From Voacanga thouarsii (taxonomy: Eukaryota > Streptophyta > Magnoliopsida > Gentianales > Apocynaceae): 64,000 bases of DNA. Of this stretch, positions 35,235 through 48,330 are shown in pieces. The notes beneath the pieces are model-generated. The model was not told the origin of the DNA and searched no databases. It saw only the letters and a program-made list of their open reading frames with translations. The position numbers and the translations under genes are program-made. Every line of letters begins with the position of its first letter. Within the stretch, counting starts at the first letter, position 1. The stretch spans positions 851,001-915,000 of the forward strand of contig JANUWF010002273.1 in the NCBI GenBank assembly GCA_026120185.1. Reading direction: 5' to 3'.

Positions 35235-36854
35235 GTAACACCCCACTACCTAGGCCCGCCAGGGTAGGAGATGTTGCACCGTCCAAATGACAAGGGGTCT
35301 TTACAACTAGGTCACACAAATAAAATAGCGGAATAAAAATGATACTTAAACTTAAAATTTATTACATCCCAAAAAAAATCCAAGAATACCACAATAAATC
35401 CATAATAAAATTTATCCACTCTCATCTCCACCAAAACATTATACAAAATAAATTATCAAAAAATCTTCCAAAGCAGGCAATATCTAGCTACTCATCCCCA
35501 CAGCAGGATCGACCTGAAATCATGGTAAAATGGTGGTGAGACAGAAATCTCAGTAAGTCCGTGTATGCTTAAGTGTCGGGAGAAAACAGTTCGTGAATGC
35601 AAAGTATAAAAATTCTTTATAAGAGATTGCTAGCAAGCAATAAACATTAGTCAAAAGCAAGAGTGGTGTTTTGACTTTTCCAACCATAAATAATCAATTA
35701 AATCAACCACTCAAAGAAATGATCATGGGTTACCACACGTTGGGCCCCATAACCACATGGTCAGCATGCCACACTTTGTGCATACTGTCGGTCAGAATGC
35801 CACACATTGTGCAGACTAACAAAAATAGGTGATCGGCCTACTGGGTAAGATACCCCTCATTCTCTATACCCAAACAATAACCGGGTGTTCATTCCGGCAA
35901 AACACAGTCACTTGACTGAAAGAGAACACTACTAGCTTGGACCGGCACGACCTACTAGACTGACGTCCTATCCGGGAAGGACTCACCCCTCAGAGGTGGC
36001 CACCTACTGAGGGACTTACCCTAACCCCTCAAAGACTAGCCTTAGTAGTCCACCCTTATTGAGTATTCAACGACATTTCCCACTTGAGATAAAATGAACA
36101 AAACACTGTTCCACATGAAAATGGCAATTAAGGGTTCCCAAAGTCTTTATCAAAATCAGTTTTGGAAAGAGTTTTGAGATTGAGTAAATCTGCTTATTAA
36201 TTTTCAAATAAATTGTTTGTCTAAAATAGGTAAGAAGTTAATCCTCAATTGCCCTTGCAAAATTGAGTGTCCATGCACTCTACATTTAGCTTGCCATAAT
36301 AAACATGTTTCGTCAATCAGGTTTTATGCAGGAGCTTACCTGATTCTTACTCACAATATAAGGTCTCCAACAGCTGACCTAACCCCACATGGGCAAATAC
36401 AAACCACAATCAAACTCAAGCCAAAATCCACTTTCTCAATTTAAAACAACTCAACGCATTACCACCATGATTCTAGTGTCCCAAGCTTTAAGGCCAAACT
36501 TTAAATAAATAGGTTTATAAGCTAAGCCTAATTTTATATTTAAAATAATTAATGTTTTGAGAAACAAGTACTAATAAGTTGATGGTTTAAATCTTGCTAA
36601 GAAAAATTTAGAGTTTATTTGATAAAGAATCTTAGGTGGTATTAGGTAAAATAATGATTTATTAATAATTTAGTTGTTAGAAAATAATTGATAACTAAAA
36701 TTAGTTGAAAATAAATTTAATGAGTCTTGCTTGAAAAATAATAAATAAATTTTTAATGGATTTGTTTAAAAGATACTAATTAAATTTTTAGTCATAAATT
36801 TTTTTACTAATTATGATTATTTCCATAAAAGGCTTTAGTTAATTTCATTATTTT

Positions 36855-36859
36855 ATATA

Positions 36860-36896
<37 letters not shown>

Positions 36897-36899
36897 TAT
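36855..36899. repeat. (AT)n microsatellite
   Basis: Interrupted TA run inside the gypsy-like solo LTR. Confidence 0.9.
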
Positions 36900-37631
36900 T
36901 CTATTTTTCTAGCAAAAGCTATTATTTATTTGATTAAAATATCCTTATTATATATAATAATCCAAATTTACCCCTCCTAGGGTTTTTTTTCGAAATTACT
37001 AGCAAAATCATATTATGAAATATTTTATTCATGAAATATAAATTAGCTTAGGGACAACTAGATCATGATCATACTTCTATGGCTAACCACAATCATGAAC
37101 ATACACAATCCTTCAATTCATCAAATTATCCAAATCATGCATATAAGTATAGATCTAAATTTACCAAGACATGATCTAACCCCTACTAGCATAAATATGA
37201 TCATGGCTTTAATAATCCAACATGAATATAAATCCTATTCACCAAAGGTGACATAATCTCTAGCATACTTAATCACAAATACTACCTATGACATGGAGAC
37301 ATGCATTAAACCTCAAATCATCATACAATCAACCAAGATAATCCATCTATGCATAAATCCCATCTCCTTCATATTTATACATACATTCATGCTTCAATCT
37401 CGACAATATATACTTAAATCCTATCCACAATCCATCTTCTATCAACATCATCCTAGAGATATGAAACTAGAATTTTAAAGAAGAGTTAAAAAGGCTTACT
37501 TGCTTGCTGAATGTCTTGAAGGAGTTTCGAATGGTTGACAACCCCTAGATGCCTAAATCTGTCCAAGGAAGGTGGAGAAAGTATGGCCATTAGAGAAGGA
37601 GCCATCCGGCCAAGAGGAGAGAGGTTCGGCC

Positions 37632-37635
<4 letters not shown>

Positions 37636-37680
<45 letters not shown>
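37636..37680. repeat. (GA)n microsatellite
   Basis: A run of about 22 GA units inside the gypsy-like solo LTR. The second LTR copy has a shorter run at 63591-63622, so the tract is ancestral to both. The Ser/Leu repeat frame at 37486-37713 comes from this. Confidence 0.95.
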
Positions 37681-37683
<3 letters not shown>

Positions 37684-39603
37684 ATTAGTATGTTGATTCG
37701 CATTTATATTCATTAGAGATCAAGATTGGAGAAGCTGAAGTTGTTAGAACAAACCTACCTTGAAAGTGTTCTTGAGCCTTTACCCAAAGTAGCAAGTTGG
37801 ATTTTGGAGTTTGATGTTAAGAATGGTATTGATGGACTCATGGCAATGAGTAGGTTCAATCTGGAAATTTTAGAAGGAGTTTGAAGTGATTTGGGAGAGT
37901 ATTTAGTGAAAGGAAGGAGTAGGTGTTCTTGGTGTGTTGTGTGTTCTTGATGTTGAAGAGAGTAGAGAGCTTTTAGGATTGGAGCTGCCGAAATTCTGTA
38001 AAGATTAGGGTTGGCCAACTGCTTGAAGGGTTTTGGTAGCTGATTTTCTGGTTTGGAAGGGAAAAGGAAAGGCTAGTTGGTGAAATCCTTGAAGAATATT
38101 TTTGGGAAGCAAATTTGGAAACTAAATATTCAGGAATACCTTTGATCATGGGAGAACTTTTGGAAGTTTGCCATGGCCGAATTGCTGGCAGTGTTTCAGC
38201 TAGATGAATGCTGGTTGAGGGGGGCTAAAAGTGGCTAAAAATACTGAGTGTAATGGTGAAGGGAATGTCTGGTTGTTTGAAATATATTTTATGGAAAGTT
38301 GTTAAATCATGGTGGCTGAAATTTTGGTATCCAAATTAGATTGTGCTTGCAGAATTTTTTTGGAAATCTTTTAGGCAGCCATGACTGGATTTTCGTGCAG
38401 AAGCTTGAGGAGGATAATGGAGTTCATTTACTGAAGGTTTAAGGGTGATTTGTGCAGAAGAATGATGGAGTTTCAGCTAGGGATGAATTAGGAACCAAGG
38501 CTGAAAAATTTATGCACAGAATTTCGCTGCTTGCTGGAATTTTCTGGGCAGTTTTTGGCTGCCCTTTTCCAGCCGATTTGCAGGGAGTTTGAAGGGGAAT
38601 TTCAGGGCTTTTCAAGGTTGGTTTCTAGCCTTCTTCATGGAGGAAAAATGTGGCTAAGATGCTAAACAAAAATTGGAAGAAAACAGCTTGGTTTCGGACC
38701 TCTTAAGCTGTGAATTTGCCCAGGAATTTTCCTAGTTTTGCACAGCTTTTGTGCAGTCCGAAAATGGCTAGAAAAATCCAAGTTCTAAGTTGATAAAAAA
38801 GGCCGTTTTCTGGTAGCATTTGGGAGGGAATAAGGGCTAAGAATTTCGAAACCTTGAAGGCACACAAAGCTAAGAAAAATTTTAGTTCCATGCATGAAGG
38901 AAGATGAACTTAGCTAGAGTAAAGTTTTTAGAAAGTTCACTAAGGAATTTAATTCACTTGAAATCCTTTCCCCCTCTTCCATGGTTTCGGTCCATAGGAT
39001 GTCTCTTACTAAGACATTTTGAACCTACAAAGCCACAACACATTGCTGGAATTTTTCTAGAATAAAATTGGTTTGAATAATTTGAACAAGCTAATGCATT
39101 GAGAAATAGGAAAAATTAAGGATCAAGAGGAAATTGATTCCCCTTAGGAATTTTGTGTAGGCAAAAGAGTAGGATGAGGACACTCCTATCATGTCTCTCT
39201 TAGGATAACATTTCTACCCTACTCTAAGTTCATAAGGCCGAAAATATTACTCCCCAAGCAAAAATAAAATTTAACGAAGCTAAAGCTCCTATGATGGAAT
39301 TTGAACCTAAGACCTCAAGAATTAATTCTAAGGCTCTAACCACTAAACCACAACAATTCTTGTTCTTATTTTCCCTTTAAAAATATTTTCCTATGCAATC
39401 CTCAAACTATCTCCTTTTTTCCACCTCAAGCAAAAATTATCATTTTGCCCTTCTCGCCCAATAGTCATAATCAAACCCTCTAGACTATAAAACTTAAATT
39501 CAATGCACATAAAATCATATAAAAATATATTTAAACATGTAATGAAATATGATATGCACCCCAACCCCCTTACTCTAAGGTTGGTTTTGACTGGGATTTC
39601 ACA

Positions 39604-40065
39604 AGTCCAACTTCACCAGACCACCAACATATACTCAACTCTTAGGGTACTCGTCCATACAGTAGCTATGATAAACTAATCTTTATTTATTTTAGTACTT
39701 TTTTAAAGATTATTATCGCGTGGTCTAATTTTACGTATTTTAAATGCACTTACACTATTGGTATGAGTGGGTTACTCACTAGTTAAAGTTAAACCATTCC
39801 CCATTTAGAAATCATAGTGTGGTGATTTAAACCTTGATGATGTGCCTAGTTCCATCAATCGATGAAGAATAATTTTTTCGCTTATATGTTAGTAGCCCAT
39901 AATCTACACATTACTGTGAAAGCACAATCTAATTATGTAGATTACTTGCTAATATGTTTTGACCTTTAATGTGCAATATATGTAAACAAACAACCATTCA
40001 TGAATGAAATTTTTATTAATCTCTAAAATATAGAAGTACATAGGCCATTTTGGGTATACATTCCA
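39604..40065 (-). repeat. 3' LTR of element E, right piece
   Basis: It continues the LTR from 35234 and ends TTGGGTATACATTCCA, matching the D LTR end GGGTATACTTTCCA. Confidence 0.88.
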
Positions 40066-40091
40066 ATAATATTCTACTTGCACTAATTGGA

Positions 40092-41570
40092 CTATGATAG
40101 TCCATATATGCCTACTCCTATGACATCTAAGTGTCTTTGAAACACCTTATTTGTCAAAGGCTTGGTAAATGGGTCCGCTAGATTATTTATAGAGTAAATC
40201 TAGTCAACCACAATCTCCTGTTTTTGGATGAATTCTCGTATCAAGTGATACTTCCTCCTAATGTGCTTTCCCTTTCGGTGGTTTCTTGGTTCCTTACATT
40301 GTGATACAACTCCAGAATTATTACAATACATAGTAATGGGCCTATCTATTTGGGGCATAACTACAAGTTCTGTGAGTTACCTCCGGAGCCAAATTACTTC
40401 TTTAGAAGCTTTTGAAGCTACCACATACTCAACTTCCATGGTAGAATTAGTAAAACAAGATTGCTTGACACTTCTCCATGAAATAGTCCCTCTAGACTAA
40501 GTGAAAACATGTCCACTAGTAGATTTTCTTTCATCTTTATCTGCCTGGAAGTCTAAGTCCATGTAACTGGTAGGAACTAAGTCATCGGCCTTATAAACAA
40601 GCATATAGTCTCTCGTTCCTTTTAGGTACTTGAGAATATATTTTACAACTTACCAATGTTCTTCCCTTGAGTTTGACTGATACCTGCTAACTATGCCTAT
40701 TGCCAAGAAGATATCTGGCCTAGTACAAAGTATGACATAGATGAGACTTTCCATTGCCGAGACATAAGGAATCCTACTCATCCTTTCTTTTTTTTTCCTG
40801 TATCTTAGGATACTACTTGGAAGATAAGATCAATCTATGTCTAAAGGGTATGATTGCCCCTTTACACTGATCCATGCTAAACCTAGCCAATATCTTGTTA
40901 ATATAAGCAGATGGGGATAAGCCAAACATTCTTTGCTTCCTACCACTAAGAAGCTTTATTCCAAGAATATAGATAGCTTCTCTCAAATCTTTCATACTAA
41001 ATTAACTTGATAGCCAAACATTTATCAATGACAATATCCATACATCATTTTCAATGAGTAGAATATAATCTACATAGAGAACCATAAAAGATACGTTGTT
41101 GCCATCTGTCTTCCTGTACATGCATGGCTCATTCATATTTTGTATGAAACCATAAGACTTTACAGTCTCATCAAAATATACGTTCCATACTCGTGATGCT
41201 TACTTAAGTCTATAAATGAATTTTTTAAACTTGCAGACTATATGCTTTTGACCTTTCGCAACACAGCCTTTAGGCTGGGTCATGTAGATGTCTTCGTTAA
41301 AATAGCTATTAAGAAAGGTTGTCTTGATATCCATTTGCCATATCTCATAGTCATAATGACATGCGATGGCCAAGAGAATGCGTATAGATTTAAGTATGGC
41401 AACAGGTAAAACGGTATCCTCATAATCAATTCATTTTTTCTGAGTATAACCCTTTGCAACCAACCTTACTTTAAAAGGTTTCTGCATTTCCATCCACACC
41501 TCTCTTTCTCTTGTATACCCACTTACACCCTATGGATTTAATCTCTTCAGGTACAGTGACAAGATCCTAG
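40092..41570 (-). pseudogene. Copia E pol: reverse transcriptase and RNase H
   Basis: Many stops and frame changes. Readable reverse transcriptase blocks on the minus strand are IRILLAIACHYDYEIWQMD, YMTQPKG, SRVWNVYFDETVKSYGFIQN and the active-site box YVDY (41065-41076), where the last Asp is lost. The connection piece 40995-40813 reads MKDLREAIYILGIKLLSG then MDQCKGAIIPFRHRLILSS. RNase H is recognisable by the CDN and KASKEVI-like positions between 40300 and 40450. The end near 40092 (DVIGVGIYGLS then stop) matches the C-terminus of D. Confidence 0.82.
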
Positions 41571-42760
41571 ATTTGATTGAGATACATAGACTCAATCTTA
41601 GCATCCATTGCTACTTGCTATTTGTCTACATCAACATCAGCAATAGCCTCATCATATCTAGTGGAATCGTATTCCGAATAGTCAGAGACTAGCTTAAAGG
41701 TTTCTCCAGTCCATCTTTTAGGAACATTAGAAATCCTCTAACTATGATGTGGTTCATTTTGTATAAGAACATCTGGTTGTGCCTCTTTAGGTTCCTCAAT
41801 TGGGGTACTTGAAGTTGAAGTATCAATCAACTTCTCTTCCAATTCCACTTTACTCGAAACCTTAGTGGATAAGTTTTGTTCATCCTCTAAGTATCTAGTA
41901 TGAGTACTAGTAAGTACTTTTTGCTTTTGAGGATGATACAAGTATCCATCCCTTGTTCCTTTTAGATACCTTACGAAGTAACATAATTCTGATCTTGGAT
42001 CTAGCTTACTTCCTTTAGTCAGTACATAAGCTAAACAATCCCAAACCTTGAGATGATTAATACTGGGCTTTCGTCCAATCCATATCTCATAGGCTTTCTT
42101 AGGCACTGACTTGAAAGGCACCAAGTTCGGAATATATGATGTTGTTTTCAGAGCATATCTCCAAAAGGAAATAAGAAGAGTTACATGACTCATCATGCTT
42201 CTGACCATTTCAATTAATGTTTTGTTTCTTCTCTTAGCTACTCAATTCTGTTGGGAAATCCCAGGTACAGTTAGCTGAGATACTATACCCTGATGTGCTA
42301 AGTAGTTCTTGAATTCACCAAGGAGATATTCTCTACTACGATATGATCTTAACTTTTTGATTAGTTTACCTATTTGACGCCCACCCCAGCCTTAAACTTC
42401 TTGAATTTATCAAAGAAGTCAGACTTGCGCCTCATCAAATAAACATAACCAAAACATGTGTGACCATCTGTGAATGTGATGAAGTATTCATAACCTCCTC
42501 TAGCAGGTGAAGACATAGGACCACAAACATTAGTATAAACTAATTCTAATATTTCCTTAGCCCTTTCCGCCTTTTAAGTAAATGAACTTTTGGTTATTTT
42601 ACTCTTAAGATAAGATTCATATTAAGGTCATACCTCTAATTTTAATGAGTCCAAAGACCTATTTTGGATTAGCCTCTGAATCCGATTAGGATTTATATGT
42701 CCCAATCTCAAGTGCTATAAATAAAAGTTATTTGATGTGCCTACCTTTCTTTTCTTATTA
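41571..42760 (-). pseudogene. Copia E integrase and linker
   Basis: The 156-codon stretch 42208-41738 covers the region after the catalytic core: MVRSMMSHVTLLISFW, PYEIW-like KKAYEIWIGRKPSINHL, SELCYFVRYLKGTRDGYLYH and the linker KVELEEKLIDTSTSSTPIEE. Upstream (42210-42750) the core is readable only in pieces: GGYEYFITFTD-type text near 42490 and the FKEFK segment near 42400, with frameshifts between. The WGCP motif is mutated to WDCLAYV. It is non-functional. Confidence 0.78.
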
Positions 42761-43155
42761 TTAGGTTTCATCTAAGTATTTTATTTATTTGATAATTAAT
42801 AGGATAAATATAGAAAAAATTCCCATACATGTTTTCAGAATAAATAATATTTCCATTTCTACTCATTAGAATACCAGAATGGAAAGAAATAGCATATCAT
42901 TGATTAATCAATCTTGAAATTGAAAATTAAATTATGTTTAAAACTTAAAACATATAAAATATCTTTTAAAACTAAAATCCTATTACATTCAAATAAAAGT
43001 TCTAAGTGTCCCACTGCTTCAGCCCATACTTGTACTCTGTTGCCTACTCTTAGCTCTCCACTGAGTCATCTTATCCTGCTGAACCCCTGTAAGAAGTTAC
43101 AAATATGGTCAGTAACTCTGGAATCAACAATCTAAGTAGATGATGACCCAATCAA
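42761..43155 (-). pseudogene. Copia E protease region
   Basis: The segment near 43105-43135 translates to IVDSRVTDHI, so the protease DSG triad has become DSR. The rest of the domain is scattered over frames, with an AT-rich stretch at 42900-42990 replacing the usual ILYVPGF block. The plus-strand open frame 42914-43135 is a shadow. Confidence 0.65.
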
Positions 43156-43994
43156 CTATATAGACTCTAAGGACAGAGCAATACCTGAAGAGAACATAGC
43201 AAAGAAGCCCGAACAAACCTTCTTGAAGTGTCTTTTCTTACCATATTTGAAGCACTTACCCTTGGGCTTGGACGGACCGGGCTTGGATCCCTTGGGCTGG
43301 GCCCATACATTGTTTTGGGCTTTCTTCTTCTTGAATTTCTTGGGCTTAGGCCTAGTACTAGATGATGAACCAGAACGAGCAATCAAAATCTTTGACCAAG
43401 GCTTCATAATTTTCTCAGCAGCCTAGAGTTCTTTAATTAACTCATTTAAAGACATATTCAACTTATTCATATTATAGTTTAGCTTGAACTGAAAATATGA
43501 ATTTCGTAAAGTTTCAAGAACCATATTAATTTAGCTCTCAGCATCAATTGTTGCCCTTAGGACCTCGACCTCCTCGAAGTGAGCAATCATCTTGAGTAGA
43601 TCCTTAGGAATTGATGCCCCCTTAGCCATCTTAGTATTCATGATTGCTCTAAGAGCTTCTTGACTTGCTGGCTGGCTTTTATCAACAAACATAGTATGCA
43701 ACGATACATCAATGTTATATGCAGTAGGCATATTTTCGTGCTTAGATTGGAGAACATTGACATGGTAGCCAACATAGAACATCGAGCCATTTTATCAACT
43801 TTCTTCCATGCCTTCTCAGCATCACGATCCAGGTCCGTGGAATCCTTTCCAATTTTAGGATAGGGGTCGGTCAGAACATACTTGTACTCCTCCACGGTGA
43901 GTACTATGTTCAGATTCTTTTTTCAATCCACATAGTTAGGTCTAGTTAACTTATTCCCCTTAAGAGTAATGGACAAAGGATTAAAATCAGACAT
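43156..43994 (-). pseudogene. Copia E gag
   Basis: The start is the ATG at 43992-43994 (MSDFNPLSITLKGNKLTRP). A TGA at 43923-43925 replaces the Trp of the YVDW block. Capsid text is split by a frameshift near 43770 (KYVLTDPYPKIGKDSTDLDR in one frame, YNIDVSLHTMFVDKSQPASQ in another). The nucleocapsid part (43407-43156) is Lys and Pro rich. Its knuckle is KCFKYGKKRHFKKVC, with the second Cys changed to Tyr. Confidence 0.85.
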
Positions 43995-45663
43995 TTCTGT
44001 TAATTTGGAAGAAGAACTTCATTCAGAAAAATGTTTTTTTTTTTTTTGATAAAACATATAGAAATGCACATTTAAAATATCATATTATTTCCATGATATG
44101 GTTTACCTATTAAAACCATTATAAAAAATATGAAAAATTTAGCTCTTAGAATAATTGACAAAGCTTTATAGGAAGATTAACATTTTTTAAAGTTAAGTGT
44201 ATAACCATCACAAATTGAACTTCCTTAATAAGTAATGATCCAGAAATAGTTCCATCGATAGGATGGTTAGTACTCTCACCACCTACGAATAATCCAGTAT
44301 TAATGCCTCCAATGATAGATTGGCCAACACTAACACTTATCCTAGGCTTTAATTATATTTCTTCCGTTAGTTCTAGATTCTTGTGAAAATCCATCCTATA
44401 GGGGGTCATGCTCAGAATGACGAGAGGAAATCTACAATTTCTAACAAGAATTCATGATGAAAGTCGTAGGGCCATTAGAATTCCTCTCTCACTGAATCTT
44501 TTGAGAAAAATAGGTTTTTAGGAAAAATATTTATTTGAAATTAATTGATTTTCATTAACTTTAGTGAAAATCTAAAAATTCAACCATTATTCTCTCTGTC
44601 AAGGATAAAACCCTTTTAGAGAATAAACTATGAATTTTTATTTCATTACTTAAGTTAAAATAATTTTTTGGGAACTAAATTTAAAATACTTAAATTCAAA
44701 AATATTCTCCATATCAAGGATAAAGCCCTTTGGAAGAATAAAACCATGAATTTATTTTCAATTACTTAGTTCCATTTTAAAACATTTTCAATAAATGCTT
44801 AATCTAGAGAAAAAAAAATTAATTTTTCAAAACCCTTTTATGCATTTGATCAGAAAATTAAATATAATAGACATGATCTAAAAATAAAAATTTTACATGC
44901 TATTTCTAACTTTTAATTCTTATGTGATCAAATAATGGATTATACATTATAATAATAATAAAATTAAAATGATCTTGTTTAATGCTAAGGTGGTTTCGCC
45001 TTTACTAACTATTTTCATGCAAAATTATTTAAATACATAAATAAACCATTGTAAGAAAATAACCTTGTGTGATATGGGCCCCGAAAGAAAAAGAAATTGC
45101 AAAGGAAATTAAAAAAAAAACTCTCTAGAAGACCCAAAACCGAAAGAGCCGAAACTGCCGACCGAACCAATAGGAACCCAATTCCTTTTTGCACCATCCG
45201 GCCGCAATACCTGGTGAATTGGCCCCGACTTATGGGGAAATTTCCCTTGAGCTGGCCATAGTTGATCTAGAGCCAGCTGCGACTGGCTTCTGTCCTGACA
45301 CGCCTTCTGCGATTTTCCTTCTTCTAATTTCTTGTGATTTTCTTCAGGGATTTTCCAATGTTGATTCGGCATTGTACAAGCACCATTTTTCTTGTACAAG
45401 AATTCGTAAAATAAATTAAAAAATAATTTCAAATGCCTATGGCTTTCAAAACGAGGCATACAAAATTTTTACAAAAATGATTAAAAATAAATTACAGGTG
45501 CCTATACCTTAACGTGCGAGGCGTACACAAAATCTACCCATATCAAAACCACGAGGGATTCATACAATCATAAAGATTATATTTTTAATTAGTAAAGGAA
45601 TCACCTTTTCCATTTATTAACCCTAAGCATGCTCCAAGATTTAACCATAGCTTTGATACCATT
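43995..45663 (-). other. Element E leader region
   Basis: About 1.7 kb of AT-rich leader with a GC-richer island at about 45150-45310 (CATCCGGCCGCAATACC, GAGCTGGCC, GCCAGCTGCGACTGGC). Open frames at 45015-45459 on both strands lie in this island and show no protein family. Confidence 0.7.
45650..45661 (-). promoter_or_regulatory. Primer binding site of E (initiator Met tRNA type)
   Basis: The minus strand reads TGGTATCAAAGC, one mismatch from the consensus, two bases after the LTR end at 45664. Confidence 0.9.
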
Positions 45664-47691
45664 TGAAGGACCGCGGAAAAATTAAATATTCAGTAGAAGA
45701 TAGCAAATTAAAAATTTTCCCCGATCGAAAGTTTTGGAGTATTTACTTCTAGGGCATTTTATTTGAATAATCGGAGTTGGGTTTGGGTTTGACGGAGCTC
45801 CCTGAACGGGAACGTTTACTTGTTCTATAGGCACACCAGTTAACCGTCGACTCATTCCCATCAAACACTTACCACGTTTGTTAGCTCCTGACCTTCTAGA
45901 GTATTCTCTAACCTTTATGGATCTCTACCAATGAAATTAGAATTAGGGTGAAGAAGATTGGAAGAAAAACAGAAGAGCTAAACGTTAGAAGAAAAACGAA
46001 GGAAAAACGACCACAAAAAACGGTGGCTTTGTTTGTTCAAAGGAAAACCAATGAAAGCTGTTTCTCAAAAATTTTGGTCAACCATCATCAGGCATAGGAG
46101 ATGCCTTTTTATAAAAAATTATCCACATTTCCTTTTCCTTTACAAACTCATCCAATCGGCTTCCTTTTCTTCTATTTCCTTTTTCTCTTTTTTTCCCCTT
46201 ATGCACATAGCGGCTACATCAGGTTTCCTAATATCCTATAGCCACCACCATCATACCCTAATGGGCCATGATATCTTAATTAGTATAAGACTAATTAAAT
46301 AACTCTCTTACTAATTAATTCACTTGGCCCAATATAAAATTACCCAAGATAATTAATTAATAACTAATTAATTAAATTAATTCTTTTATTAATTAATTAA
46401 TCCACTTGGACTCAATATAAAATTATCCAAGAAAATTAATTAATAAACCAATTAATTAAATTAGCACAATTATTTATTTTATTCCAAATAAATAATTAAT
46501 TGGATTTCTAGAATAATTCTTCTAATAATAAATTCACCCAATAAATGTATATAGTAAATAAATTTACTAAGGTTATTTGAGCTACTCTGGGGATAAAAAA
46601 AAAATTATTTTTGACTACTAAAATAACCAAAACACCTATAATCATTTTAAATATTTCATTTATCACTATATGAAAATATTAACATTGAGGATAATATTTC
46701 AAGTGCAGTGTCTTCAACCTACAAGTATAATGATGAAAATACCCCTCTATATAACACCCGTAATTGAGATAGGAAAAATGCACTAGCACCTTTCTTAATG
46801 ACATCTATCATCCTTTGATAACTAGTGTGATAATCCATAACTTCGAATATGTATCCACTTATTAGAGGAAGCTACCCAAAAGTATACATACTTAGTTATG
46901 TTTCCTATGGCCCTAATTTATTAGATTATCCCAAACAATCACAAGGGAGTGATTTTTTCACATAATAAAGTATAGAAACTCTATTGTATAAATCTGTCTT
47001 AATTAATTAGAGTTATACACCCAACGTACAAGGGTATTATGGAAGAATGGAAATAGTCATTCTTCTTTTTTTGTTCGTGCTTGAATATCTCCTATTCACG
47101 TTTATTTTCATATAATATATAATACTAAATTTATATAATATATTATACTAAGCGTTTTTGTTTTCAAATCAGATAAATGATAAATCAGCCTTGTGATAAG
47201 ACCTCACTTAACATATATCGAAGTGTACAAGTCCAGCTTAATCAAACCACCAAATTATACTTAAATCTTAGGGTTCTCGTCCACGCAGTAGCTAAGATAA
47301 ATCAATATTTATTTATCTTAGTACTCTTATAAAGATTATTATCGCGTGGTTCAGTTCTACGTATTCCAAATGCGCTTATACTATTAGTGTGAGTGGACTA
47401 CTCACTAGTTAAAGGTAAACCATTTCCCATTTAAAAATCATAGTGTAATAATCTAAACCTTGATGAATTATCCAACTCCATCAATCGATCAAGAATATTT
47501 TTTTCACTTATGTGTTAGGAGCTCATATTCTATTTCTTACTGTGAAAGCACGACCCAATCATGTAGATTACTTACTAACACATTTAAAACTTTAATATGT
47601 AATATATTTAGAGAAACTACCATTAATGAATGAAACTTTTATTAATCTCCCAAATACAGAAAAACATAGGCCATTTTGGGTATACATTTCA
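45664..47691 (-). repeat. 5' LTR of element E (2.03 kb)
   Basis: Starts TGAAGGACCGCGGAAAA and ends TTGGGTATACATTTCA. It carries an extra segment of about 150 bases (47041-47190) that is absent from the left LTR. The open frames 45682-46302 are incidental. Confidence 0.9.
47041..47190. repeat. Small unassigned insertion in the E 5' LTR
   Basis: The left LTR reads ggttattggccctgtgataag. Here about 150 AT-rich bases sit between gtatt and cagccttgtgataag. It contains an 8-bp stem (GAAGAATG and CATTCTTC) near its left end, but no clear terminal repeats or target duplication. Confidence 0.5.
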
Positions 47692-48330
47692 ATAGGTAAC
47701 CTTGTCTAGATTGCATTCATCGTCAACTGTTATATTTATAGACTTATTTTTATCATACGATCGTATCCATAATATTATGATACTAACTAAGTAGAATAAT
47801 TATGTAGTATTTGAAATAGAGAAAATTATATAATTCTTACTGATTATATTAATTCCTTGAATATTAATTAATAATTCAACTAAATTACATAATAAATTTT
47901 TTTAAGGAAAAAAGAAGAAATTTTGCAAAACAAACTTAATTATTTATGTTTTAATAAAAATAAAAATTATAATATTATCAAATTTTGATTTTTTGAATGG
48001 TAGTAACCCATCAGTAAAAGAAAAGGTAAAATATTTGTCAAAATTAAAACATGACTCCATTTTCCAACTCTTTGTTGGGATTATGAAAAAAAGTAAACTT
48101 GAATTTGAATAGTAGTAACCCATTAGTAATTCTAATGTCTGTTCCTATTAGCAACCCATTAGTAGCCCATTATACTAATTAGGCCTCCTATAGTCTCTAG
48201 TCATTTTGAGGATGTGAGACTTCTTGATATATAGTCGCCTATCCTCTTCAGGATATGCGAGTTCCTGTTAATTTTGAACTTATACTAACAGGAACTTGTG
48301 TAATTAAAAATCCCTTCAAAATAAAAAGTA
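47692..48330. other. CACTA interior, AT-rich, with a 10-bp perfect inverted repeat
   Basis: No coding potential is seen. The text aacccattagta recurs three times between 48005 and 48175. A stem of gttcctgtta (48261-48270) and taacaggaac (48286-48295) with a 15-base loop lies near 48280. It is not followed by a T-run on either strand that would suggest a terminator. Confidence 0.45.

Larger units (their letters stand above)
35235..39603. mobile_element. Solo LTR of a Ty3/gypsy-like element (4.37 kb)
   Basis: It starts TGTAACACCCCACTACC and ends TGACTGGGATTTCACA, with flanks AGTCA (35230-35234) and AGTCC (39604-39608), a 5-bp duplication with one mismatch. It splits the element E LTR precisely (gtgtacaagtc ... 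agtccaacttc). It has no coding domains, only scattered short frames. GGGGTGTTACA-type ends and multi-kb LTRs fit plant chromoviruses of the Tekay type, but that lineage call is inference. A second copy begins at 61290 with the same ctcacccctcagaggtggcc block and a GA run at a similar place. Orientation cannot be fixed without internal sequence. Confidence 0.7.
34725..47691 (-). mobile_element. Ty1/copia retrotransposon E with gypsy-like LTR inserted in its 3' LTR
   Basis: It is in the same group as D. Right to left: 5' LTR 45664-47691, primer site 45650-45661, leader, gag, protease, integrase, reverse transcriptase, RNase H, then the 3' LTR in two pieces (34725-35234 and 39604-40065) around a 4.37-kb insertion. 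Roughly the first 930 bases of the left LTR are missing, and the left edge is a fusion to the B-type LTR fragment. The coding part is strongly degraded. It lies inside the CACTA element. Confidence 0.88.

Noticed and set aside
37486..38018. Minus-strand frames of 75 and 87 codons in the gypsy-like LTR
   Set aside because: The first is built on the GA microsatellite. Neither shows a domain, and the second LTR copy does not keep the same frame.
48261..48295. Hairpin as a transcription terminator
   Set aside because: A perfect 10-bp stem is present but no T-run follows, and plant genes do not end at intrinsic hairpins.
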